Shown: positions 20,901-31,296 of the stretch, piece by piece | How positions within the stretch are numbered: the stretch's first letter is position 1 | Layout of the letters: every line of letters begins with the position of its first letter | Assembly: GCF_036588685.1 (NCBI RefSeq) | Contig: NC_086386.1 | Coordinates: forward strand, 5,302,117-5,366,116 | DNA length: 64,000 nt | Source: Mytilus trossulus | Taxonomy: Eukaryota > Mollusca > Bivalvia > Mytilida > Mytilidae | Direction of reading: 5' to 3' | Position numbers and translations under genes: made by a program | Notes under the pieces: generated by a model | Databases searched by the model: none | What the model was told of the DNA's origin: nothing | The model's input: only the letters and a program-made list of their open reading frames with translations

Positions 20901-21160
20901 CTTATTTAACCTTGTCAATCGCTGAGTTTTTAACATTTTTCTAATTGATTCTTAATCCATGAAATCATACTTTTAAAATCCCAATTAAAGTATATTCTGA
21001 TATTGAACCAATAAGTGAAACGATGACAATACTATGCAGAACAAAATAGCAATCTATCGTTTATTTTTATTTATCATTATCAATATATACGTCTTCATAG
21101 CAGAGTCAGTGTGCTTAGATACGGGAAAATATACATGATATTTTCGGTATGTTTAATTTA
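17946..21160. other. Intergenic DNA, no gene recognised
   Basis: Only scattered short frames such as 19921-20145 (minus), with no splice context. A TATAAATA at about 20876-20883 on the plus strand has no coding frame near it. No tandem or inverted repeat of note was seen. Confidence 0.5.
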
Positions 21161-21167
21161 GCATCAA

Positions 21168-21350
21168 CGTAAAAAGAGGGACGAAAGATACCTTAGGGAC
21201 AGTCAAAGTAATAAATTGAAAATTAACTGATAACGCCACAGCTTAAAATAGAAAGACAAACAGACAAATAACAACACAGAAGACAAAACATTGAAAACTA
21301 AAACTAAGCAACACCAACCAAACCACAAACTGGGAATGATCTCAGGTGGT
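21168..21350 (+). repeat. Dispersed repeat family R3
   Basis: AAAGAGGGACGAAAGATACC, then TTAGGGACAGTCAAAGTAAT, GATAACGCCACAGCTTAAAA, GACAAACAGACAAATAAC and AACACCAACCAAACCAC. Forward copy, more diverged than 53862-54022. Confidence 0.75.
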
Positions 21351-22765
21351 CTGGAAGGGAAAGTAGATCTCGGACCACATAACTAAGTATAAGCTAAAAA
21401 TATTAACAGCTTCTAGTCCAACTGACCAGGAGAATTGATATAAACACAGTTGAAACAAATGAGAGGTACCTAAAACCATCTGACTTATTCGTCAATATGG
21501 ATTTGAACATACAGTACAAAACTGCCAATAAGAGTATCAGTACTGATTGTTTATAATCCAGTTAAATGCAAATAATATATTCGAACGAAAAGTAGCATAC
21601 ATTGCCTTACAAGTAGCATGCATTGTTTTGTTATTTGATTTTGCCATGTTATTATGGACTTTTCCTCTTAGTTCAGTATTTTTGTGATTTTACTGTTTAC
21701 ATTGTACAAGACGGCAAACTTTGAATTTATACTTTTACAAAAATGTTTTAGAATTCTTAGAATTCTTAGTATTGCATACACATTATATCTCAGTATTTTA
21801 AAGATCAAGCCTTATATTGTAATCGAAAAGCACAGTTCATAAAATCAGAAATATATTACCAATTAATGAGAAATGGGGAACAAATAACCCAGTTGTACTT
21901 GCATATAAAGTTAGAAAAAATGAATAAGGTTTTACATTGTTTGTTTTATAAACATGGCAAACTATAAAGAAAGACAACTTAACGTATCAATAGGTCTTAT
22001 ATATTGCCCATCAATCTATTCGTGCTTACAAAAAATAATCAAACACATCGTTTAATCTTAGACCTTCTTGATTATAATGTCCGTTTCTGCAATTTTTTGC
22101 GTTTTGTATGTACAAAGTAAACCTTACTGGGTTAAAGGGGCACACCTTTTTATCTTTTTTTTTTTAGAAATGCACAAAATAGATGACGGCCTTGATATTT
22201 GACCCGTAGATAAGTCCATATGAGAAATATTGAAGTTAGTTACATCAAAGTTTATTTCCCTCAATGTTATTGCTCATTTGTCACATACGTCGATAACCTT
22301 AATTGACGCATACCTGTTCTGTTAATTAAAAAACAAACTTCAGACGAACCAGGAAATTCCTAATGACGACATTTGTCGTTTTGTTTTTCCGACTTCATAA
22401 AATCCTACCAGCATTCCCTAGACGTAGTACAGTATCTCCTGGTGCAACTTATGTGCTTAACTGTAGATAAACCACCGAGTTATTAGTGAACATAATAATC
22501 TCCAAGCAATCATTTTCGAATGTTTGTTTAGTCTTATTATTTATTTGTACACAGACGGTGTGGCACATATTCAGCAGTTATTGAATGATAATGTCAACAA
22601 AACGATAGGATATTTTTCTTACTATATTTAAAGTATGAAGTATTTTTATATTGGTGGTTTTCCGGGGACCCACCCATACAATTTCTTGGTCTGTTAGGGG
22701 AATTCTCTAAATTAAAAACACACTTGTATTTAAAATCTCAATCATCCGAATGCATATTGTGCAAG

Positions 22766-23758
22766 ATGAACACATTGTCAGATGGACTAACAATAGAAAA
22801 ATGGAACGAAGAACATATATGGAAACTCCTTGCACCGATCGTTTTTCTAGTTATTATGCTAGTTGTTGGCATTCCCGGAAATCTGACAGTTCTTATCATC
22901 TACAAACAGAAATACGACAAAAGTGTTTATAAATCTATAATTTGGAATCTTGCCTTAGTGGACCTTATGTTTTGTATGATAGGAATACCATTTAATATAT
23001 TACGCGTGGTCCGATATTACGATTTTAATGAACTTTGGATTTGTGTGAATTTTATTGTGTTACTGATGTTTTTGATTCTATATTCAACTCACTTATTAAT
23101 GCTTCTATCAATCTATCGATTTCGACAGATCTGTTTGTCCTCAAAATATTACATGAAGTATGAAAATGTCAAATATTGGATTATTGTCTGTGTATGTTTG
23201 TCTATTGTATTGTCTGCGCCACAGTTTGCTATACCTAAGCTAGAAGATACCGATCTAGGAAACAACATAACAGGACATACTTGTGCTATATCTTTGTCGC
23301 ATCCATCTATATATTCAACCATTTACACATACGGATGTCTTATTCTTTATTCGACGTACACTATTATTTTAGCAGTTATTTATTCTATGATTGGTAGGAA
23401 AGTGTATGTTCAACGAAAAGCAGCACTGTCATATACAAAGACAGAGCATTGTAGCATGAACATAGTTTCTCTGAAGACAACAAAAGTAGCCTTTACTATG
23501 TCTCTTGTTTTTGCGATCAGTTATATACCAGTGTTCATTCTCCAGATTATTGATAAAATGATAAATGAACAAGATTTAAATTCAGTGGAGTTCTCGACGA
23601 TAAGAATCACGGAGAGACTGTACATAGTAAACCATGTTGCTAACCCTTTTATATATGCGGTTTTTGACAGTCGCTTCAGACAACACTTTAAGAAACTTCA
23701 ACTTTATAGAAGATGCGCCGGACAAAAACAAGAAGATGAAGAACTGAATAACAAATAG
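22766..23758 (+). CDS. Rhodopsin-class G-protein-coupled receptor, intronless
   Basis: A single exon encodes 330 residues with seven hydrophobic segments. The start is ATG at 22766; codons upstream stay open but offer no earlier in-frame ATG. Class A landmarks: GN (Asn39) in TM1, LALVD (Asp66) in TM2, Cys93 and Cys173 for the TM3-ECL2 disulfide, an NIT sequon at Asn167, FAISYIP (Pro255) in TM6 and NPFIY (293-297) in TM7, then a basic tail FRQHFKK. The DRY motif after TM3 is YRF (Arg118 kept), and the TM6 CWxP Trp is Tyr. No aminergic Asp is seen in TM3. The pattern suggests a peptide-receptor-like orphan of the lineage-expanded molluscan type. The ligand cannot be inferred. Confidence 0.9.
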   Translation: MNTLSDGLTIEKWNEEHIWKLLAPIVFLVIMLVVGIPGNLTVLIIYKQKYDKSVYKSIIWNLALVDLMFCMIGIPFNILRVVRYYDFNELWICVNFIVLLMFLILYSTHLLMLLSIYRFRQICLSSKYYMKYENVKYWIIVCVCLSIVLSAPQFAIPKLEDTDLGNNITGHTCAISLSHPSIYSTIYTYGCLILYSTYTIILAVIYSMIGRKVYVQRKAALSYTKTEHCSMNIVSLKTTKVAFTMSLVFAISYIPVFILQIIDKMINEQDLNSVEFSTIRITERLYIVNHVANPFIYAVFDSRFRQHFKKLQLYRRCAGQKQEDEELNNK

Positions 23759-23825
23759 CACGATTAGCTGTATAATATTTTGATTGATTGTGAACAAACT
23801 ATCAAAGAAATATGTGTAGTCATCA

Positions 23826-23831
23826 AATAAA
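23826..23831 (+). terminator. Poly(A) signal of the GPCR gene
   Basis: AATAAA (in CATCAAATAAATTA) lies 68 bp after the TAG stop codon and is followed by a T-rich stretch. This matches a short 3' UTR for the intronless receptor. Confidence 0.6.
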
Positions 23832-23859
23832 TTATTGGGTTTTTAATCCTGTTTTTTTT

Positions 23860-24700
23860 ATTAACTTTTTGTGTCTTCAAAATTGACAAATAACATTTCG
23901 ACCAAACATACACACATCTACAAGTTTTCTCTGGTATATATTATCGAAAAAGGAAAGCTGATTTTACGGAGAGAATGGAAACATAAGAACATAAAGGTCA
24001 GCACTATGTTCATAAAGAATATAGAACAACAGACAACACCATTGCCACGATAAAAAACAATTTCGCAGCAGTCTAAAAAAACATCTTTCAGAAATCAAAA
24101 GTCAATTGAGACGAACAATCAATACAGCAGTGCAACAATGCAGTATATCCATCTCACATTTCACTGAAGTTAATAGTACTGTTTTGTAGGGGTCCTATCA
24201 TATCTTATGAGAGCCGTTAACGGTAGAGACATGACATTAGTATAGACATCATTATAATCTAAACATACATTTTGATATAAAGTTGCCAATAGACAAAGCA
24301 AATATCATGAAAACATTAGATATATGACATCGGTTTCTTAACTTCAAAAGAATACAGTTCTAATGTTTTACTTTCTTATCTGACTTATATAATACTATTA
24401 TATAATAGAACAATTTAATAAATCATCAGTTACGCTTTGAGTTAAAAGTGACGATGACAACCGAGACAACATTTCGTCCTAGAAAAACAACTTTTTTTAA
24501 ATGATAGGGAGAAAAGATAAGAATTGCATTATCGGTTACTTGTTTGCAAAATCGCAACACTTTACTCTTAGTATAGAGCATGTCCTTGGTGTAGGTTACA
24601 AGTAATAGAAGATATATGTCACCTGTCGTTTGTACCGGCATCCGTATCGAACGTAAATTGTAAACAAAATAGAATTTTGTTCATTCTAAGCTTAAATCAA
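23860..24700. other. Intergenic DNA downstream of the GPCR
   Basis: Nothing recognised. Short frames at 23871-24053 (plus) and 24426-24641 (minus) show no family resemblance. Confidence 0.5.
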
Positions 24701-24711
24701 ATTATTCATAT

Positions 24712-25030
24712 ACAGATATATGAAGGTGTGGTATGAGTGTCAATGAGTTAACTGTTAATCCAAGTCACAATTTCTCAAAGTAAACCAATTAAAGTACGGC
24801 TTTCCATACGAAGCATTCGATCACAACAAACAGCAAGCAATAAAGGGCCCCGAATGATACATTTACAGAGAAAAATTAACGTTCTTATCTATATAAAAAA
24901 CGAGGAACGAAAAACTTTTATGATCCACACCAACAAACGGCAACCACAAACCTTAGGTTTATGACTGAGTTAACACGAGTATGGTGCAAAGAAACATGGG
25001 ACAGGTTTCAACGTTTTAAAAGGAGCTAAC
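24712..25030 (+). repeat. Composite R1/R5 repeat
   Basis: Starts with an R1-type head, GAAGGTGTGGTATGAGTGTC, and continues with AAGTACGGCTTTCCATACGA, CAAGCAATAAAGGGCCCCGA and AACGAGGAACGAAAAAC. It ends near CACAAACCTTAGGTTTATGA. Read in reverse this is the R5 layout at 40170-40425 (GGGGCCCTTTATAGCTTG and so on), showing R5 and the R1-like head are the two ends of one element. Confidence 0.7.
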
Positions 25031-25468
25031 CTTTACCAAACCTGAAACATTAGTGTAAAATCACAAGGTAAAAAAACACACTATGAATTATTAATTGAAA
25101 TATACGGACGAATTTGAGCTATCACTCAATGTTAGGACAACAGTAACGAAACAAGGGCTTTGGAAGCAAAATGATATCAGATAGACAACCATAACCTTGG
25201 ACAGTATACCGTCAAAGAAATAAACGTACATAAATTGATTCACATGATTTTGTAGTAAGGTATACTTAAAAGTCACACAAATACTGAACTCAGAGGGAAA
25301 CCAATTTGGGGAGGTCATATTTACATGGCAAAATCAAATAACAAAACACATGGTTTCATTTTCAATTTTATAGAGTACTGAAATGTATATGTTGTTTATA
25401 GGACGAGTACAGGAGTGAAACATGATATATAAATAGGTCAACAGTAAAAAGCAAATTAACTCATCATA

Positions 25469-25560
25469 GAGACCTGGATTAAATTTTATATTAACGCCAG
25501 ACGCGCGTTTCGATTACAAAAGACTCAACAGTGACACTCGCATCTAAAAAAGTTAAACAG
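25469..25560 (+). repeat. R2 repeat fragment
   Basis: AGACCTGGATTAAATTTTAT then CCAGACGCGCGTTTCGATTA and CAAAAGACTCAACAGTGACA. Forward orientation of the R2 head. Confidence 0.75.
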
Positions 25561-26984
25561 GGCAAATAAAGTACGAAGTAAAAGAGTTGAAACAGGATTA
25601 CAAATTTTATCAGCAGGTCAAATTAACCCGAAAGTACGATTTGAGAGTACTCGCGATTACTGAAATCCAGATATCAAATAAAGTAGGTGAATAAACTAAC
25701 TGTGAACTTTGCCTATGATACAACATCCAGTGAAAACTATTGTGCGATTAATAGATCTTGTCATCGCCCGAATATGACTTAACCAAACTATATTTGTATA
25801 AGATTTGTTCTATTTCTGTAATCCTCGGTAATAAATTATAAATGAAGCTGTCTAAACGCCCTTCATGATTGATGGTGAATTGCTCCTGCTGAAAATGTTA
25901 TTACGAGTTTTTAGAATTTTGTTTTACCCCGATTTTATTAGGTTATAAATTAATCAAATACGAATACATTCTAAGCACATTCAATTTCAGTAACAATCGA
26001 TCCTGTCCACTTGCATTTAAAACCTGTTTAATGGATTGACGTTTCATTTATTTTATTTGTGTCAAGTGCCTCTAAATCTTTTAGATGATTATACAGAAAA
26101 TGGCTTTTTTGCAATTTTAAGATGTCAGAAGATAGAACCGGAAAGGACTAGAGCGGAAGACGTGCAGTTAATACAAATATTTGTGATGAATCAGTTTTTT
26201 CACAACTAGATTGCTGTCATGTTTTGTTGTTATGTTGTGTTAAGTCATGAAGTGTCTTATCTTTTTATACTTGCATCTGATATATTGGTATCTCACGAAT
26301 ACAGCCAACACTCCGTTCAAAAATAAAATAAAATAATAAAATCTGAATGCGCGCAATCCAACACTAGAATACTTAAGCTTTATGAATGAAAATGCAAAAA
26401 TATCTTGCAATGAAATTTCTCCAATGACCATTTGGAGTAAATAATTGATGGGATAAATAGTATTAATTATCATTTTTATGTACTTGAATTTATAAATATA
26501 TAGGTATAACCAATGTTTGAGGTGAGAGGACAAAAATTATATCCCTCACTCAAAAATCACAAACAATTACAAATGCTTATCCTTCCAGAGCACCGGATTT
26601 CGCTCCCGGTTTTTAGTTGAGTTCGTGTTGTTATCTTTTATTTGTAACTGTTGATGTAAATGTCTTTTGATTTTATGAGTTGTTGTTTACTCCTTGGTTT
26701 TGATTGTTATTGTCTTCCATACTAATTACAGCCATAGGGAAACTACACTTGAAAATATCATGTATTCATAAACAGAGTTTGAATTGATTAACGTGTAGTG
26801 GGACACATTTCATTTCAGTGCCAGAACATATTCCGACGTTTATGTTTACTACAAAGCTTATCAAAAAGGATTTTTCAGTTGCCAGCTGTATTCTTAAAAT
26901 AATATCCACTAGAGTTTGTCAATAAAGCATATGACAACTATATTTATTATACTTCATGTCAAAATGCCTGTTTTGGATTGGCAA

Positions 26985-27036
26985 ATACGAGGGTATTTAT
27001 TTACTCCATAACCCTTCATGGAGACGCTTGATTTTA
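26985..27036 (+). repeat. Stray diverged unit of the 73-bp satellite
   Basis: TATTTACTCCATAACCCTTC followed by ATGGAGACGCTTGATTTTA matches part of the 73-bp unit of the array that begins about 190 bp further on. It is probably an orphan fragment left by decay of a longer array. Confidence 0.6.
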
Positions 27037-27221
27037 GTTTAAACATATTTTATTTACTCAAAGTAAAATAGATTGGACACAAGTAAGCCATACTTATGAA
27101 GTCCGCTCCGAATGACAACAATTTACAATACAATATTAATATGAGCATGCAATATCAAAATAAACAATATTTTACGAGTATATGAATTGAGAGAAAAAAA
27201 GGAAACAGAAGTAGATGATCA

Positions 27222-27768
27222 GATGATCAGGTGTGCGTCTTCTTAAATACGACTCTATCATACGGCAAATACTCTATTACCCTTCACGGAGACGCTTGGT
27301 CAAGTGTGCACTTGATTAAATACGACTCTATCCTATGGCAAATACTCTATTACCCTTCACTGAGACGCTTGGTCAAGTGTGCACTTGATTAAATACGACT
27401 CTATCCTATGGCAAATACTCTATTACCCTTCACTGAGACGCTTGATCAAGTGTGCACTTGATTAAATACGACTCTATCCTATGGCAAATACTCCATTATC
27501 CTTCACGGAGACGCTTGATCAAGTGTGCACTTGATTAAATACGACTCTATCCTATGGCAAATACTCTATTACCCTTCACTGAGACGCTTGGTCAAGTGTG
27601 CGCTTGATTAAATACGACTCTATCATATGGCAAATACTCTATTACCTTTCACAGAGACGCTTGGTCAAGTGTGCACTTTATTAAATACGCCTCTATCCTA
27701 TGGCAAATACTCTATTACCCTTCAAGGAGACGCTTGATCAAGTGTGCACTTTATTAAATACGGATTGT
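27222..27768 (+). repeat. 73-bp satellite array, about 7.5 units
   Basis: The GAGACGCTTG mark recurs at 27289, 27362, 27435, 27508, 27581, 27654 and 27727, exactly 73 bp apart each time. The unit includes AAATACGACTCTATCCTATG, GCAAATACTCTATTACCCTT and a near-perfect palindrome, ATCAAGTG TG CACTTGAT. Units differ by a few substitutions and no indels. Confidence 0.92.
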
Positions 27769-27889
27769 TGTTATGTACAAGACGTCATTGTTTTTTTTTA
27801 ATTTTAAATTTAATCGACAGTAAAAACAGATCATTCAGTATAACGAATTAAATAACACATATATGAGAGTGTGATAGAGCAATTGTTAC

Positions 27890-28130
27890 CTCTCGCTTGG
27901 GTTAGAGGTGAGAGGGTAAGCTCTATAAAACCAGGTTAAATCCACCATTTTCTACATTTGAAAATGCCTGTACCAAGTCAGGAATATGACAGTTCTTGTC
28001 CATTCGTTTTTGATGCGTTTTGTTATTTGATTTTGCCATGTGATTATGGACTTTCCGAATTGATTTTCCTCTGAGTTCAGAATTTTTGTGATTTTACTTT
28101 TGGCTTCGCCGCGGTTGACAATGTTTTCTC
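27890..28130 (+). repeat. Dispersed repeat family R4, fuller copy
   Basis: AGGTGAGAGGGTAAGCTCTA, AAACCAGGTTAAATCCACCA, CCTGTACCAAGTCAGGAATA, TGACAGTTCTTGTCCATTCG and a tail TTTGATTTTGCCATGTGATT then CAGAATTTTTGTGATTTTAC. Best reference copy of R4 in the window. Confidence 0.8.
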
Positions 28131-28481
28131 AGGTTAACAATCTGCTATATCTCCCTCTTAGCTATGTGTTATTTATATAATAGGTAGCTAAAGTTGATAC
28201 ATTAGATATGTTCAATATACTGACTAGAATTTTTTTCATTACTAATAGTGTAGTTTGACGTACTTTAAAAAAGGAGACAGAACACCAAGGAGACAATACA
28301 TGTTTCTAGGAAAGTAAGAAAAAATCATGATGACGAAATAAGATGAAACATTTGCGGCATCACACAGTAGCGGATTGGCAAAGGTCTGATGTCTACCCAT
28401 ATAGATATGACCTGAATCTTAAACCATGTGAATACTCTCTCTGACCTAAAAATGAAATTTCCCTTTATAAAATTTTGATAT

Positions 28482-28560
28482 GAGCGTCACTGATGAGTCT
28501 TATGTAGACGAAACGCGCGTCTGGCGTATTGAATTAAAATCCTGGTACCTTTGATAACAT
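28482..28560 (-). repeat. R2 repeat fragment
   Basis: GAGCGTCACTGATGAGTCTT, ATGTAGACGAAACGCGCGTC and AATCCTGGTACCTTTGATAA: reverse complement of the R2 head. Confidence 0.85.
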
Positions 28561-28723
28561 TTTTTTCAAATCTTTATATCAATTTACCACATAGGCATTT
28601 TCATAGAGACTAAATTTCATCTTCATCTAAGAGAAAACACATTTTGTTTCTATAAGCGACAAAGTATTGATTTATTTATTTCTACTCAAAATTAAGAGCA
28701 GAAAATCAGAACTAAAAACTTAC

Positions 28724-28830
28724 AAAAGATATCCGGCTTATAATAATCACATCTCATTTGGAAACGGTTGGAGCAACATTTACAAAACTTTCTTGTGCAT
28801 TCAGAGTTACAGATACTACGGTCGATACAC
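28724..28830 (-). CDS. Candidate cysteine-rich exon, gene unresolved
   Basis: On the minus strand a possible acceptor (TTTATTAAAAG) opens a 107-bp segment with phases 2 in and 1 out, ending at TTTT|GTAAGT. It encodes 35 residues with seven Cys in the order C-x5-C-x3-C-x4-C-x-C-C-x8-C; reading past the donor adds an eighth Cys nine residues on. The frame is also open upstream to 28907. The first spacing, C-x5-C-x3-C, resembles CS-alpha-beta defensins and the second part does not. No signal-peptide exon was found, and the acceptor lacks a good pyrimidine tract. It could be a fragment of a secreted Cys-rich protein, a pseudo-exon or chance. The segment overlaps the edge of a duplicated block whose second copy (near 30.2 kb) has lost it. 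Confidence 0.3.
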
Positions 28831-29605
28831 CTTTTAATAAATGTTAACATGGATGTTAGGAAGAGGTTACTGCTCCGTTGACATTGAATAACAAATAAAT
28901 AAAACAACCTTATGCTATAACCAATTTGGTTAAGAAGACATCATTCATCAATATTTCTACTGACGAACAGAAAAACCTAATAACACTTAATTTGATGGTA
29001 GAAATAACCAATACAGTATCTTAAAATTTCAACTTAGTTAAAATTAATCTATGATAGCGCAAATGTATTTTTCGCCAATACGGCATGTTAGCATGATGAG
29101 AGCTTCGTTTAATTAACATTATTAAGATAATGTAAACAGAACTTACACATTATGTTTAGGAATGTTGAGAGTTCAATGATCTAGGGATTGAAAAAGACGG
29201 CTATAAATTGCAATAATAAAATTAAACTAACACGGGTTGAAGTAAATATATATGATGTAGGTCATGAAAAATTAGCAAAATCTGTAATTGGAACGTACAG
29301 GGTTAATTACTTAATGAAGCTTTGAAATAATGTAAATAAATTCCTTGCACTTGCGATGAGTGCTTTATTGTCGTTTACAAAACAAATATCTTAAAGTTAA
29401 ATAAATCTTAGTCAATAGGCAGATACAGATATATCATTACATGAATAAGATTTAAGACTTCTCCTACAGGTTCCACTGGATTTATCAACAGAGACATCAT
29501 TTCCTGAAACACCATTCTGCTTATCCATCACTGGAACGAAACATATTTTATCCATCTGTCCACTTTGTTTTGCTTCATTTTTATGAAATTTAAATAGGAC
29601 TTATT
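28820..29605. repeat. Diverged segmental duplication, copy A
   Basis: Pairs with 30225-31070. Shared landmarks in the same order are GGTCGATACA, AGAGGTTACTG.TCCGTT, CTGGGATTGAAAAA-like and TAATGTAGATCG/TGATGTAGGTC blocks, GTACAGGGTTAATTACTTAATGAAG, and TTTATCCATCACTGAAA/TTATCCATCACTGGAA. The offset drifts from 1406 to 1468 bp, so indels have accumulated. Identity is moderate and the event is old. Confidence 0.7.
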
Positions 29606-30003
29606 TATCTAAAACTGTTTATTTATTTTTTTGATTGATTTAATCTACATGTATGGGTACTAAGGTTCGAACTGGTACCTTGGAGGCACTGACACTTCTA
29701 AGGTCTGACGTAATCTTTGATATTGAAATGATAAGTCTGCGTACACAATAGTGATAGAAGTGACATACAACATTAGAAAAGAAAAGAAAAAAAGATACGA
29801 TTGCAAAAGACTCGACCCACCTTTAAGCATAAAAGAGGTGTCAGGATCTAATATAAAAGCAAATATTTATAACTGGAACAATATATATTATTTCAAGCAG
29901 TTATTATTTTAAGCCATTCAGAACTTAGAACTCACCAAAGACAATAGGCTTATAAAACCCACTCTTGCGTATTATTAAAAAAATAAATACGATTCTAGAT
30001 TAT

Positions 30004-30195
30004 AGCTAGCTATAAATCCAGGTTCAATCCACCATTTGCTACATTAGAAAATGCCTGTACCAAGTCAGGAATATGACAGTTGTTATCCCTTCGTTTGATG
30101 TATTTGAACTTTAGATTTTGCCGTTTGATTTTGGATTTTTCTTTTTGAATTTTCCTCGGCGTTCAGTATTTTTGCGTTTTTACTTTTTAAGATAC
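30004..30195 (+). repeat. R4 repeat inserted at the edge of the duplication
   Basis: GCTAGCTATAAATCCAGGTT, AATCCACCATTTGCTACATT, CCTGTACCAAGTCAGGAATA, TGACAGTTGTTATCCCTTCG, then TTTGCGTTTTTACTTTTTAAG. Homology between the two duplicated blocks stops about where this copy ends, so its insertion probably cut copy B. Confidence 0.75.
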
Positions 30196-30224
30196 TAACT
30201 AGTGTTTTGAGGGTATCAATACTC

Positions 30225-31070
30225 AGGTCGATACATCGATGGTATAAATGTAAACATGAGTTGGACAATGTGGGAGGTAGAGGTTACTGATCCGTTTACA
30301 TTTAGAATCAAATTAATAAAGCCAACTCGTGGTATTATTAATTCGGTTAGGAAGGCACATTTCAACAACATTATGATGAAAGAAGTAAACTGTTTTTACA
30401 TTTTAATTGATGAAAGAAATACCTGGAATATTTCAAACTTGTTAAAATAATTAAACTATAACATTTCAACCTTGTTGAAATAGTTAAACTATAACATTTC
30501 AAACTTGTTAATTTAGCTATAATGTCGTAAATGTAACTTTTCATCGGTAAAACACGTAAATAATTATGAGAGTCCGGTTACTTAAAATATTGTAAGCAGA
30601 ACACACAAATGCTGGTAAGGAATGCTTCAAGTAGAATGTTCCTGGGATTGAAAAACCACTATAAATCCAACAATGACGAAATAAAACAAACACAGTTTGA
30701 AGTTAAAAAAAACAGCAAATATAATGTAGATCGCAAATAAATACGAAATATGTAATCGAAAAGTACAGGGTTAATTACTTGATGAAGTTTCCAAATGAAT
30801 CAGATGCACGTGAGTTTTTTTTTATTGCAGTTTAAAACAATATGTTAACCTTAATTAATCTAACTAAATAGGTTAGACATATATGTATCATTGTTTGACT
30901 TTGATTCAAACCATTGCTGTGACTTTAGCTAACAGTGTATTCATTTACAGAGGCACCGTTTTCAGTAATCACTATTATGTTTATCCATCACTGAAATGTA
31001 ACTAATTTTATTCAATTGTCCATTTTGTTTGCTTCATGTAATTAATCTAATATGACCTTATCTAGTTATA
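30225..31070. repeat. Diverged segmental duplication, copy B
   Basis: Partner of 28820-29605. The minus-strand frame that is Cys-rich in copy A is recognisable at its start (TGTATCGACC.GAGTAT) and is then lost at the R4 insertion. Confidence 0.7.
30430..30520 (+). repeat. 33-bp minisatellite, about 2.8 units
   Basis: ATTTCAAACTTGTTAAAATA then ATTAAACTATAAC repeats at 30430, 30463 and 30496 with a few substitutions. It lies within copy B of the segmental duplication and is absent from copy A, so it arose later. Confidence 0.8.
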
Positions 31071-31296
31071 GCTTTTTGTTCATGTTTCCGGCGTTTTTAA
31101 TTTTCATCTTCAACTATTTAGGTGGAAGTGGAATATAATAGGTTCATACACTTAGTTATCTATGACGAAACTATTGTTCTTTTAATTGGACAAGTGTTAC
31201 AATTCCTTTCTCATATAAACCAATTGAGTTTAACCAGCGGACACAAAACATTAGAAAATAGTTTCTGACATACAAAATATGTGTACAAATCATATA

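Noticed and set aside
27222-27768. CRISPR-like array
   Set aside because: The 73-bp period is fully repeated with no unique spacers, and the window is clearly metazoan.
29665-29695. tRNA-like T-loop (GGTTCGAAC)
   Set aside because: No acceptor stem, D-arm or anticodon arm could be placed around it.
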